DNA of 64,000 nt, taken from positions 186,001 to 250,000 of the forward strand of contig NZ_LIVX01000001.1 of the NCBI RefSeq assembly GCF_001905665.1, read 5' to 3'. Each line of letters opens with the position of its first letter. Position 1 is the stretch's first letter. Positions 52,360-64,000 of the stretch are shown here, piece after piece. The translations under genes and the position numbers were made by a program. This DNA comes from Streptomyces sp. CB02261 (GTDB lineage Bacteria; Actinomycetota; Actinomycetes; Streptomycetales; Streptomycetaceae). Under the pieces are notes generated by a model. That model ran no database searches. It was not told the origin of the DNA and saw only the letters and a list, made by a program, of their open reading frames with translations.

Positions 52360-52974
52360 TCAGGTCCGTACGGCGACTCCGTCCAGGACCATGGACAGGT
52401 ACTGGCGGGCGATCTCCTCGGGGCTGTGCCGCCCGCCCGGCCGGTACCAGGACGCGGCGACCCAGACGGTGTCGCGGAGGAACCGGTAGGTGAGGCGGAC
52501 GTCGAGGTCGGCCCGGAACACGCCGGCCTCGACGCCGCGCTCCAGGGTGCCGAGCCAGGCCCGCTCGAACTTGTGCTGCGAGGCGGTGAGGTACTGGAAG
52601 CGGGGCTGGTCGGTGAGGTGCCGGGACTCCTTCTGGTAGATGGCGACGGCGGCACGGTGCCGGTCGATCTCACGGAAGGACTCGGTGACGAGGGCCTCGA
52701 TGGTCTCGCGCGGCCCGAGCCCGGCGTCGAGGACGGCGTCGTACCCCTCCCACAGCTCGCCGAGGAAGGTGGAGAGGATCTCGTCGAGCATCGACTCCTT
52801 GGAGTCGAAGTGGTAGTAGAGGCTGCCGGCGAGCATCCCTGCGGCGTCCGCGATCTTGCGGACGGTGGTGGCGTTGTAGCCCTGGGCCGCGAACACCTCC
52901 GCCGCGGTGTCGAGGAGCTCACGGCGCCGCTCGGGCGCGGCACTCGCCTGGGTCTTCTTCTTGGTGGCTGACAC
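52360..52974 (-). CDS. TetR-family repressor (KstR2-like)
   Basis: A 204-aa TetR/AcrR repressor. The N-terminal helix-turn-helix is TVRKIADAAGMLAGSLYYHFDSKE at about residues 37-60. The C-terminal ligand domain resembles mycobacterial KstR2 (DVRLTYRFLRDTVWVAASWYRPGG), which controls degradation of cholesterol ring-derived CoA esters. No steroid-catabolism genes are in this window, so the regulon is elsewhere or different. Ligand is inferred to be an acyl-CoA. The ATG at 52974 is the start. Confidence 0.92.
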   Translation of the reverse strand: MSATKKKTQASAAPERRRELLDTAAEVFAAQGYNATTVRKIADAAGMLAGSLYYHFDSKESMLDEILSTFLGELWEGYDAVLDAGLGPRETIEALVTESFREIDRHRAAVAIYQKESRHLTDQPRFQYLTASQHKFERAWLGTLERGVEAGVFRADLDVRLTYRFLRDTVWVAASWYRPGGRHSPEEIARQYLSMVLDGVAVRT

Positions 52975-52989
52975 ACGCCCATTCTGGTC

Positions 52990-53505
52990 CTACCGCGCCG
53001 GCTCCAGGCGCGGCGGGCCGTCGTCGTTGCCGCGGCGGAAGATCCGCGTCGGTCGCCCCCGGACCCAGCTGTGGAGGACGATCTCGTCTCCGTCCACCCA
53101 GGTCCGTACGACCTCGGTCGGCTCCACCCGGAAGAGGTGGAAGGGCCGGGGCGCGCCCGCGTCGGCCGCGTACCGGTCCACGGTCTCGGGGTCGGTGACC
53201 TCGACCGCCCGACCGGAGATCCGGACGTCGCCGCCGCCCATTCCGGTGCCGGAGCCCGGGTTGGCGAGCAGCCCGAACCGGGGGTCGCGGCGCAGGTCGA
53301 AGGCCTTGCGGGAGTTCGGCATCATGCCGAACCAGAGCTCGCCGAAGCGGAAGTCGGCCTCGATGCCGCTGAGCCGGGGCGAGCCGTCCTGCCGCACGGT
53401 GGCGAGGGCGTGGTGGGTGTACTGCCCGAAGCGCTCGCGCACGGTCGCGGCGAGGGCGGGTTCGGCGGCCTCGAAGGCCGACCAGTTGGTTCCGATGTCT
53501 CCCAT
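52990..53505 (-). CDS. PPOX-class pyridoxamine-5'-phosphate-oxidase-like flavoprotein
   Basis: A 171-aa split-barrel flavoprotein of the pyridoxamine 5'-phosphate oxidase-like family, probably FMN- or F420-linked. Visible motifs: THHALATVRQDGSPRLSGIE, LWFGMMPNSRKAFDLRRDPRFGLLANPG and FRVEPTEVVRTW. Enzymatic substrate is not obvious. The ATG at 53505 (MGDIGTNW) is preferred to an upstream one because of length; the ribosome site is weak. It ends 16 bp before the TetR start, so the two may be co-transcribed. Confidence 0.88.
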   Translation of the reverse strand: MGDIGTNWSAFEAAEPALAATVRERFGQYTHHALATVRQDGSPRLSGIEADFRFGELWFGMMPNSRKAFDLRRDPRFGLLANPGSGTGMGGGDVRISGRAVEVTDPETVDRYAADAGAPRPFHLFRVEPTEVVRTWVDGDEIVLHSWVRGRPTRIFRRGNDDGPPRLEPAR

Positions 53506-53585
53506 ACGTTCAGGAAACACCGGATACCAGACAGCCACTGTCCGGATTACTCCGGACGTTCCCCGGGTGGCGGGGGCGGCGGACT

Positions 53586-53966
53586 TCAGGAGGTGGCGGC
53601 ACGCTCCGCGGCGCTGCGCTCGACGCAGAACTCGTTGCCCTCCGGGTCGCCGAGGGTCGCCCAGCCGGTGCCGTCCGGGTTCCGCCGGTCGTCGAGCAGG
53701 GTGGCGCCGAGGGCGAGCAGCCGCTCGACCTCCTCGTCACGGGTCCGGTCCTGCGGCTGGAGGTCCAGGTGGACGCGGTTCTTGACCGCCTTCGGCTCGG
53801 GGACCTGGATGAAGAGGAGGCCGGCGCCGGCCGACTCGACGAGCGCCTCCTCGTCGCCGGGCTGATCGTCGTCGGAGACCTTGGCGTCCAGCGCCTGGGC
53901 CCAGAAGGTGGCGAGGGCGTAGGCGTCGGCGCAGTCGATGGTCACGTGTCGTACGAGAGAGCTCAT
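53586..53966 (-). CDS. VOC family protein (glyoxalase/bleomycin resistance fold)
   Basis: A 126-aa VOC-fold protein. The metal-binding or substrate sheets are seen in RHVTIDCADAYALATFWAQAL, NRVHLDLQPQDRT and ATLGDPEGNEFCVE. The family includes glyoxalases, dioxygenases and resistance proteins, so the reaction cannot be named. The ATG at 53966 begins MSSLVRHVTID. Confidence 0.88.
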   Translation of the reverse strand: MSSLVRHVTIDCADAYALATFWAQALDAKVSDDDQPGDEEALVESAGAGLLFIQVPEPKAVKNRVHLDLQPQDRTRDEEVERLLALGATLLDDRRNPDGTGWATLGDPEGNEFCVERSAAERAATS

Positions 53967-54051
53967 GGCGCCATGGTCCCCTTCCGTCCCGCCGGCCGGC
54001 CAGCGAATAACTCCCGTGCCCGGAAAGGGTCGTGCCCCGCCCGCTCCCGTC

Positions 54052-54771
54052 TCAGGAGCGGACGATGCCCTGCCCCCGGGCGGCGGCGAGCCAGGCGGGG
54101 AAGTCGGCGACGATCCGGTCGTACAGCTCGCCGTCCGGGACCCGGCTCGGGTCCTGACCGGCGTGGAAGAAGCCCGCGTTGTCGACGGGCCGCTTCGCGG
54201 GGACGTCCAGCTCGTCGAGCCGGCGCAGGAACTCGAACTGCCGGCTGCCCGGGTCGCCGAAGCCGATGAACTGCCAGAAGATCGGCAGCCGGGCCGCCTT
54301 GCACACGTACCGCTCGGCGGCGAGCTTGTTGATCGGCCCGCCGTCGGTCTGGAAGACGACGAGCGCGGGCGCGGTGGAGCCGCTGTCCAGGTAGTGGTCG
54401 ATGACGGCGTCCATGGCGAGGTGGTAGCTCGTCTTCCCCATGTGGCCGAGGCCGGCGACGATCCGGTCGATCCGGCCGGCGTGGTCGTCGATCCGGATGT
54501 CGGTCTCGGCGTCGACGTCGGTGGAGAAGAAGACGACCGGCACGCGCCCGTCGTCGTCGAGCTGCGCGGAGAGCCCGAGCACCCGGTCGGCGAGTGCCTG
54601 CACGGCGCCGCTGGCGTAGTACGGCTTCATCGACCCCGAGTAGTCGACGACGAGGTAGACGGCGACCCGCTGCCCCCCGATCCCGCACCGCTGGAGGGAC
54701 GCCCCGGCCTCCTTGTACAGGCTGACCAGCGCGGGCGCGGTCTCCTCGATCTTCCGCAGGCTCAGTGCCAC
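54052..54771 (-). CDS. VWA-domain protein (TerF-like)
   Basis: A 239-aa von Willebrand A domain protein. The MIDAS metal-binding motif VVDYSGSM (DxSxS type) is near residue 40, with SYHLAMDAVIDHYLDSG (Thr/Ser MIDAS region) and FQTDGGP later. It resembles the VWA part of TerF tellurite-resistance proteins. It would bind Mg2+ and possibly a partner protein. GTG at 54771 is chosen because GAGGGGG lies upstream; no ter operon surrounds it. Function unknown. Confidence 0.88.
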   Translation of the reverse strand: MALSLRKIEETAPALVSLYKEAGASLQRCGIGGQRVAVYLVVDYSGSMKPYYASGAVQALADRVLGLSAQLDDDGRVPVVFFSTDVDAETDIRIDDHAGRIDRIVAGLGHMGKTSYHLAMDAVIDHYLDSGSTAPALVVFQTDGGPINKLAAERYVCKAARLPIFWQFIGFGDPGSRQFEFLRRLDELDVPAKRPVDNAGFFHAGQDPSRVPDGELYDRIVADFPAWLAAARGQGIVRS

Positions 54772-54954
54772 CGTATCCCCCTCGTGCTCACGCGACGTGT
54801 CGAGGATACGGGTCCGGAATCGACGGGGGTCCGGGGCGGAGTGCCCCGTCCCGGAACGCGCCGCGGCGCCCACCCAGTCGTCCGGTCGGGGACATTCGGG
54901 GGGCGCCGCGCTCAGTTCCGCACGTCGTTGTACGGGACGTTCTCAGGGGGCCGG

Positions 54955-56407
54955 TCAGACCGTCAGGGAACGGTCCGTCGGGCGGATCGGGGCCGGCAGG
55001 GAGCTGGCACCGGTCAGGTAGCGGTCCACGCCACGGGCGGCGGAGCGGCCCTCGGCGATGGCCCAGACGATCAGCGACTGGCCTCGGCCGGCGTCGCCGG
55101 CGACGTACACGCCATCGACGTTGGTGGCGAAGTCCGCGTCTCGGGCGATGTTACCCCGCTCATCGAGGTCCAGACCAAACTGCGCGACCAGGCCGTTCTC
55201 CACGTCCGTGCCGGTGAAGCCCATCGCGAGCGTGACCAGCTGGGCGGGGATGCTGCGCTCCGTGCCCGGCTTCTGGGTCAGCTTGCCGTCGACGAACTCG
55301 ACCTCGACGAGGTGGAGGGACTGGACGTTGCCGTCCTCGTCGCCCTCGAAGTGGGTGGTGGAGACGGAGTAGACCCGCTCGCCGCCCTCCTCGTGCGCGG
55401 AGGTGACCTTGTACAGCATGGGGAAGGTCGGCCAGGGCTGGCCGGCGTTCCGCTCCTCGCCCGGGCGGGGCATGATCTCCAGCTGCGTGACCGAGGCCGC
55501 GCCCTGGCGGTGGGCCGTGCCGACGCAGTCGGCGCCGGTGTCGCCGCCGCCGATGACGACGACGTGCTTGCCCTCGGCGGTGATCGGCGGGGCGACGAAG
55601 TCACCCTCGACGACCTTGTTCGCGAGCGGCAGGTACTCCATGGCCTGGTGGATGCCGTTCAGCTCGCGGCCCGGGACGGGCAGGTCGCGGGCGGTGGTGG
55701 CGCCGGCGGCGATCACCACGGCGTCGAACCGCTTGCGCAGGTCCGTCGCCGTCAGGTCGCGCCCGATCTCTATGCCGGTGCGGAACTTGGTGCCCTCCGC
55801 GCGCATCTGCTCGATGCGGCGGTTGATGTGCCGCTTCTCCATCTTGAACTCGGGGATGCCGTAGCGCAGCAGGCCGCCGATGCGGTCGGCGCGCTCGTAC
55901 ACGACCACGGTGTGGCCGGCCCGGGTCAGCTGCTGGGCCGCGGCGAGACCCGCCGGGCCCGAACCGATGACGGCGGCGGTCTTGCCGGACAGGCGCTCGG
56001 GGACCTGCGGCTTGACGTCGCCTCCGTCCCAGGCCTTGTCGATGATGGAGACTTCGACGTTCTTGATCGTGACGGCCGGCTGGTTGATGCCGAGCACGCA
56101 CGCGGACTCGCACGGCGCCGGGCACAGGCGGCCGGTGAACTCCGGGAAGTTGTTGGTGGCGTGCAGGCGCTCCTGCGCCGCCGACCAGTCCTCGCGGTAG
56201 GCGTAGTCGTTCCACTCGGGGATCAGGTTCCCGAGGGGACAGCCGTTGTGGCAGAACGGGATGCCGCAGTCCATGCAGCGGCCGGCCTGCTTGCTGATGA
56301 TCGGCAGCAGGGAGCCGGGGACGTAGACCTCGTTCCAGTCCCGGACGCGCTCGGCCACGGGGCGGGTCTCGGCGACCTCGCGTCCGGTGGTCAGGAAGCC
56401 CTTGGGG

Positions 56408-56415
<8 letters not shown>
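54955..56415 (-). CDS. gltD: Glutamate synthase small subunit
   Basis: The 486-aa NADPH-dependent beta subunit of glutamate synthase (GOGAT), which passes electrons from NADPH through FAD and iron-sulphur centres to the large subunit. N-terminal 4Fe-4S cysteines appear in [17 protein letters not shown] and [16 protein letters not shown] motif in [20 protein letters not shown] motif in [16 protein letters not shown]. The ATG at 56415 overlaps the gltB stop by 8 bp, so it is translated with gltB. Confidence 0.97.
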
Positions 56416-60973
<4,558 letters not shown>

Positions 60974-61002
60974 CGGCTCTCCCGTCGTCGTCGTGGCTGG
61001 GG

Positions 61003-61029
61003 GCATCTCCCAGACGGGTCTGGGGGTGC
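61003..61029. promoter_or_regulatory. Leader hairpin of gltB
   Basis: On the minus strand GCACCCCCAGA, loop CCCG, TCTGGGAGATGC form an imperfect stem (CCCAGA/TCTGGG core) about 30-55 nt upstream of the gltB start. It may be a leader structure. Confidence 0.4.
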
Positions 61030-61062
61030 GACTGCCGAGGGACGACGTTGGCCCTCCGCGAA

Positions 61063-61078
61063 ATTTCGTGCAGGTTAC
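61063..61078 (-). promoter_or_regulatory. Possible GlnR half-site upstream of gltB
   Basis: On the minus strand GTAAC-CTGCAC-GAAAT matches the streptomycete GlnR pattern GTnAC-n6-GAAAC in 9 of 10 defined-type positions for the first half; a second half is not clear. It lies about 90 bp upstream of the gltB start. GlnR control of gltB is not something I know to be established, so this is a weak candidate. Confidence 0.3.
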
Positions 61079-61150
61079 ATGATGGCTGGCTTCTCGCGAA
61101 GTGGATAGCTCATTCCAGCATGCGGACACCGCGGACACGCAGCGGTGGTG

Positions 61151-61186
61151 GGGGTTCACCTGTGGGGTTCACCTGGGGTTCACCTG
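61151..61186. repeat. Three GGGGTTCACCTG iterons upstream of gltB
   Basis: GGGGTTCACCTG occurs at 61151-61162 and 61164-61175, and GGGTTCACCTG at 61176-61186, with 11-13-bp spacing. Short direct repeats like this are typical of repressor or activator sites. They lie about 180-215 bp upstream of gltB. Confidence 0.75.
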
Positions 61187-61230
61187 TGAGGTGCGGCGAC
61201 AGGAGCTGTCCCGCGGGGACGGATCACGGC

Positions 61231-61251
61231 GGTCCGGATGATCTCCGGACC
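61231..61251. other. Orphan hairpin GGTCCGGA...TCCGGACC
   Basis: GGTCCGGA, loop TGATC, TCCGGACC: an 8-bp perfect stem in intergenic DNA not next to a gene end. It may belong to a small RNA or be a regulatory dyad. Confidence 0.4.
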
Positions 61252-61457
61252 CATGGCGGCCCGTCGCTGAGTGGGCTTCGTTGCCCAGCGGCGCTCATGC
61301 CTCATTCCCGATGGTCACGGGTTCGAAACCGCCGGGTAACCGGCTACATATGTGGCGTCCTGCATATTGTCTCATTGCAGCGGCGGATCGGGCCAGGGAG
61401 ATACGTCACAGGGGATATGCGGCCTTCATCCCGCAATGGCGCCCCGGAACGACCGAA

Positions 61458-61476
61458 AGGCCCCATGAGGGGGCCT
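61458..61476 (-). terminator. Terminator downstream of the VIT1/CCC1 gene
   Basis: AGGCCCC, loop ATGA, GGGGGCCT: compact stem 70 bp after the transporter stop, on the minus strand. Confidence 0.6.
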
Positions 61477-61511
61477 CCTGGTCGCGCGCGAGGGGTACGG
61501 AATCCGTTCCG

Positions 61512-61540
61512 GTACGGGAGGGGGGGTACGTCTCCCGTAC
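61512..61540 (-). terminator. Inverted repeat directly after the VIT1/CCC1 gene
   Basis: GTACGGGAG, 11-nt loop, CTCCCGTAC: a perfect 9-bp stem a few bases after the transporter stop codon. Confidence 0.6.
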
Positions 61541-61546
61541 GGGTGG

Positions 61547-62275
61547 CTACAGCGCGGCCCCCAGGAGCATGCCGAGGCCGTACGTGACGGCCGCCGCGGC
61601 GCCGCCGAGCACGAGCTGGCGCAGCCCGCTGAAGAGCCAGCCCCGGGCGGTCACCCGGGCCACGAGCGCGCCGCAGGCGAAGAGGCCGACGAGCGCGAGC
61701 AGCACGGCGGGCCAGAGCGCGGTCGCCCCGAGCAGGTAGGGCAACACGGGGAGCAGCGCGCCGAGCGCGAACGAACCGAAGGACGAGACCGCGGCGACCG
61801 TCGGCGACGGGAGGTCGTCCGGATCGATGCCGAGCTCCTCGCGCGCGTGGATCTCCAGGGCCTGCTCGGGGTCCTTCGACAGCTGCATCGCGACCTCGCG
61901 GGCGAGCGCGGGCTCGACACCACGGGAGACGTAGAGGGCGGCCAGCTCCTCCATCTCGTCGACGGGGTGCTTGCGCAACTGGCGGCGCTCGACGTCCAGT
62001 TCCGCCTGGACGAGTTCGCGCTGCGAGGCGACGGAGGTGTACTCGCCCGCCGCCATCGAGAAGGCGCCGGCCGCGAGCCCCGCGAGGCCGGTGATGACGA
62101 CGGTCTGCGTGGAGACCGCGCCGCCGGCGACACCGGTCATCAGGGCGAGGTTGGACACCAGGCCGTCCATCGCGCCGAACACGGCGGGGCGCAGCCAGCC
62201 GCCGTTCACGTCGCGGTGCGTGTGGTTGTCGCGGTGGGCCTCGTGCAGCGGCGCCTGAGCTTCGATGATGGACAT
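61547..62275 (-). CDS. VIT1/CCC1 family iron/manganese transporter
   Basis: A 242-aa membrane transporter of the VIT1/CCC1 family, which exports or sequesters Fe2+ and Mn2+. Membrane segments lie at FGAMDGLVSNLALMTGVAGG, VVITGLAGLAAGAFSMAAGEY, and three C-terminal helices (ALLPVLPYLLGATALWPAVLL onward). A cytoplasmic acidic helical region (VERRQLRKHPVDEMEELAALY) forms the metal-binding loop. The ATG at 62275 begins MSIIEAQAPLHEAHRD, with a His-rich N-terminus. Upstream lies a dyad shared with the divergent gene. Confidence 0.93.
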   Translation of the reverse strand: MSIIEAQAPLHEAHRDNHTHRDVNGGWLRPAVFGAMDGLVSNLALMTGVAGGAVSTQTVVITGLAGLAAGAFSMAAGEYTSVASQRELVQAELDVERRQLRKHPVDEMEELAALYVSRGVEPALAREVAMQLSKDPEQALEIHAREELGIDPDDLPSPTVAAVSSFGSFALGALLPVLPYLLGATALWPAVLLALVGLFACGALVARVTARGWLFSGLRQLVLGGAAAAVTYGLGMLLGAAL

Positions 62276-62358
62276 GGCTCTCCCCTCGTTCCGGCGGGCC
62301 GGGTCGCACCCGCCGCCCCCAACACCTTCGAAAATACGCGCGATGTAAGGGGCGCGCC

Positions 62359-62395
62359 AGCAAGGCAGGCCGTACTTACTAAGGTCTGCCTTGCT
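62359..62395. promoter_or_regulatory. 37-bp dyad between the metal transporter and ADP-ribosylglycohydrolase genes
   Basis: AGCAAGGCAG (62359-62368), 17-bp spacer, CTGCCTTGCT (62386-62395): perfect 10-bp inverted arms. The right part contains TAAGGTCTGCCTTG, a weak match to DtxR/IdeR-family boxes. It lies between the transporter and the divergent gene, so a metal-dependent repressor is a plausible reader. Confidence 0.55.
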
Positions 62396-62527
62396 GTGGG
62401 AACCGGTTCTGGCGTGGTGTCAGGCGGGTGACAGAGACGTTTCTTCGGCGAGTTCGCGGCCCGTGGTGGCACAGATCCAGGCATCGGGGCGCCATCGGTG
62501 CGCCTCTCCCGAGGAAGGGGCCGCGAG

Positions 62528-63523
62528 ATGGTGACCACCACGGCATGCGACACGCGTGAACGGGCGAGAGGGGCGCTCCTCGGCCTCGCCGTCGGCGACG
62601 CGCTCGGCGCGCCCGCCGAGAACATGCGGCCCTCCGAGATCCGCCGCCGCTGGGGCCGGATCGAGGGCTTCGTGACGGACAGCCCGGCCGGGACGGACGA
62701 CACCGAGTACGCCATCTTCTCGGCGCTGCTCCTCGCGCGGCACGGCTCCGCCCTCACCGTCCGGCACGTCGAACGGGCCTGGCACCACTGGATCGCCGAC
62801 CTCGACGAGGGGCCGTTCCGCGGCGCGGGGTTCTCCGAGCGCGGCACTCTGGAGAACCTCCGCCGGGGCCTCGCCGCGCCCATCTCCGCCCAGCACCGGC
62901 ACGCCTGGAGCGACGGGCTCGCCATGCGCGCGGCGCCCTTCGGGGTGTTCGCGGCCGGACGCCCGGCGGAGGCGGCGCGGCTCGTCGCCATCGACGGCAG
63001 CGTCAGCCACGACGGCGAGGGCATCTACGGCGGGCAGGCGGTCGCGGCGGGGGTCGCGGCGGCGATGGCGGGGGCGGGCGTGACCTCGGTGATCGCGGCG
63101 GCCCTCTCGGTCGTCCCGATGGACTCGTGGACGGCCCGCTCGCTGCGCCGCGCGGTGGTGGCCGCCCAGCGGGTCCAGCCGGACCCGCTCACCCGGGAAC
63201 GCCAGGTCCGCTCGGCGGTCGTCATCGGCGGCTACCCCTGGACGGACCTGGCCCCGGAGGCGGTGGGCCTGGCGTTCGGCGCGTTCGCCGCGGCGCGCGG
63301 CGACTTCCGTACGGCCGTCCTGACGGCCGTCAACATGGGCCGCGACGCCGACACCACGGCGGCGGTGGCGGGCGCGCTGGCAGGCGCGGCCGGCGGCCTG
63401 CGCGCGATCCCGGAGGCCTGGGCCTCGGCCATCACCCCGGTGACGGGCAGCTGCCTCCCGTCGATGCGCGGCTACCACGTCCTGGACGTAGCGGACCTTC
63501 TGACCCCGGAGGCGGACACCTGA
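62528..63523 (+). CDS. ADP-ribosylglycohydrolase family protein
   Basis: A 331-aa ADP-ribosyl(glyco)hydrolase of the ARH fold, which removes ADP-ribose from proteins or small molecules. The two Mg2+-binding motifs are seen: ALLGLAVGDALGAPAE and PAGTDDTEYAIF near the N-terminus, and MGRDADTTAAVAGALAGAAGG at the C-terminus. Substrate unknown. The ATG at 62528 has GGAAGGGG upstream; GTG two codons later is an alternative. Its TGA overlaps the next ATG as TGATG. Confidence 0.93.
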   Translation: MVTTTACDTRERARGALLGLAVGDALGAPAENMRPSEIRRRWGRIEGFVTDSPAGTDDTEYAIFSALLLARHGSALTVRHVERAWHHWIADLDEGPFRGAGFSERGTLENLRRGLAAPISAQHRHAWSDGLAMRAAPFGVFAAGRPAEAARLVAIDGSVSHDGEGIYGGQAVAAGVAAAMAGAGVTSVIAAALSVVPMDSWTARSLRRAVVAAQRVQPDPLTRERQVRSAVVIGGYPWTDLAPEAVGLAFGAFAAARGDFRTAVLTAVNMGRDADTTAAVAGALAGAAGGLRAIPEAWASAITPVTGSCLPSMRGYHVLDVADLLTPEADT

Positions 63524-64000
63524 TGAACCCCCACGACACGACACCCCCCACCGACACGACCGTGGCCACCCCTCTCGCAGCGGGCTCAGCCCCCACCGGC
63601 GGCACCGCCCTCATGGCAGGCGCGGGCCCCGCAGTCGACATCCCCCTCACGGCAGCCACCGGCCCCGCCACCGACACCCTCCTCGCAGTGGCCGTCAGCC
63701 CCGCCCCGACCGACACCACCGCGGCCCCGAGCCGAGGCACGGCCAACACCGCCGCCGACACCCCCCTCACGGCAAGCACCAGCCCCGCCACCGACACCCT
63801 CCTCGCAGCGGCCGTCAGCCCCGCCCCGACCGACACCACCGCAGCTCCGGGCCGAGACACGGCCGGCACCGCCGCAGCTCCGGGCCGAGACACGGCCGGC
63901 ACCGCTGTGGGCAGTCGTCCCGCAGGGCGGGACGGGTGGGCACAGCTCACGGTGCCGGGTGCCGGCCCGCTGCTCGCCGACCCCGAGGACCCGAGCCCAC
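63523..64000 (+). CDS. Repetitive Ala/Pro/Thr-rich protein, 3' end cut by window edge
   Basis: A frame open from ATG 63523 (MNPHDTTPPTDTTVATPLA) through the window edge, coupled to the ADP-ribosylglycohydrolase by TGATG. The first 125 residues are low-complexity Ala, Thr, Pro and Asp with a 40-residue repeat present twice; then GRDGWAQLTVPGAGPLLADPEDP begins a more ordered part. In Streptomyces several ADP-ribosylglycohydrolase genes occur side by side, so this may be a second such protein with a long disordered leader, but that is a guess. The start could also be later. Confidence 0.6.
   Translation, partial: MNPHDTTPPTDTTVATPLAAGSAPTGGTALMAGAGPAVDIPLTAATGPATDTLLAVAVSPAPTDTTAAPSRGTANTAADTPLTASTSPATDTLLAAAVSPAPTDTTAAPGRDTAGTAAAPGRDTAGTAVGSRPAGRDGWAQLTVPGAGPLLADPEDPSP
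63631..63870 (+). repeat. Two tandem 120-bp repeats in the edge gene
   Basis: Two imperfect tandem copies with a 120-bp period (63631-63750 and 63751-63870) encode 40 residues each, for example PLTAATGPATDTLLAVAVSP. A shorter 33-bp unit (GCAGCTCCGGGCCGAG...) follows twice at 63841-63906. Both are in frame, so copy-number change would keep the reading frame. Confidence 0.85.

Larger units (their letters stand above)
60974..61546. other. Upstream regulatory region of gltB / intergenic
   Basis: This 573-bp gene-free stretch holds the presumed gltB promoter, a leader hairpin (61003-61029), a possible GlnR half-site (61063-61078), three GGGGTTCACCTG iterons (61151-61186), an orphan hairpin (61231-61251) and two hairpins downstream of the metal transporter gene (61458-61476 and 61512-61540). 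I see no gene. Confidence 0.7.

Noticed and set aside
61319..61340. T-loop-like sequence GGTTCGAAACC suggesting a tRNA remnant
   Set aside because: It is a short palindrome without a matching acceptor, D or anticodon stem.

Overview
The window is typical Streptomyces chromosome. It is about 70% G+C, with frequent GTG starts, ATGA/GTGA gene overlaps and a chaplin gene. It also carries conserved actinobacterial core genes (rpsA, coaE, polA, the liv transporter, an ANTAR response regulator, pyk, gltB/gltD). From memory this order resembles the S. coelicolor region from rpsA through polA, liv and pyk to gltDB. I see no transposase, integrase, phage gene or CRISPR array.

Layout. 1-6.2 kb: edge of a chaplin gene, a two-gene SWIM-protein/SNF2-helicase operon, and small envelope and TPR genes. 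6.2-9.8 kb: coaE, a PAC2-family gene and rpsA with a clear housekeeping promoter. 9.8-16.5 kb: a methyltransferase, HrpB helicase, a DUF3068 membrane protein, a 46-aa membrane peptide and a lytic transglycosylase with Ig-like repeats. 16.7-23.5 kb: a DUF4184 membrane protein, polA, an FdhF/YdeP molybdo-oxidoreductase and a hotdog thioesterase. 23.8-31 kb: a secreted serine protease, then the five-gene branched-chain amino acid ABC transporter livKHMGF. 31-36.2 kb: a PdtaR-like regulator, a short (type I) tRNA with anticodon CAA, pyruvate kinase, a SIMPL-domain protein and a secreted 5'-nucleotidase. 36.2-42.7 kb: a decarboxylase/N-hydroxylase pair resembling the first two steps of hydroxamate siderophore synthesis, then aminopeptidase N and asparaginase. 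42.7-50.2 kb: chorismate mutase, an AraC regulator divergent from a GH35 beta-galactosidase, a secreted trypsin very like S. griseus trypsin, an HEXXH/zinc-ribbon protein, a GNAT acetyltransferase, an ankyrin-HEAT protein and a secreted RNase Sa. 50.3-54.8 kb: a DEAD-box helicase with a repeat-bearing leader, a KstR2-like TetR regulator, a PPOX protein, a VOC protein and a VWA protein. 55-61 kb: gltD and gltB. 61.5-64 kb: a VIT1/CCC1 metal transporter, an ADP-ribosylglycohydrolase and the start of a repetitive gene cut by the window edge.

Most of the window is housekeeping. The less ordinary material is the type I tRNA with a leucine anticodon, the siderophore-like pair without its assembly enzymes, the repeat/hairpin leader of the DEAD-box helicase, a terminator arm copied three times in tandem, clusters of short repeats upstream of gltB, and a dyad between the metal transporter and the ADP-ribosylglycohydrolase. 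I found no clear multi-gene defence or biosynthetic system. The siderophore-like pair and the tRNA are the best candidates for something new.

The genes share a few themes: nitrogen and amino acid economy (liv, asparaginase, pepN, gltBD), secreted hydrolases (two S1 proteases, RNase, nucleotidase, lytic transglycosylase) and nucleic-acid remodelling (SNF2, HrpB, DEAD-box, PolI). Converging genes are usually separated by strong GC-rich hairpins without U tracts, the usual Streptomyces pattern.
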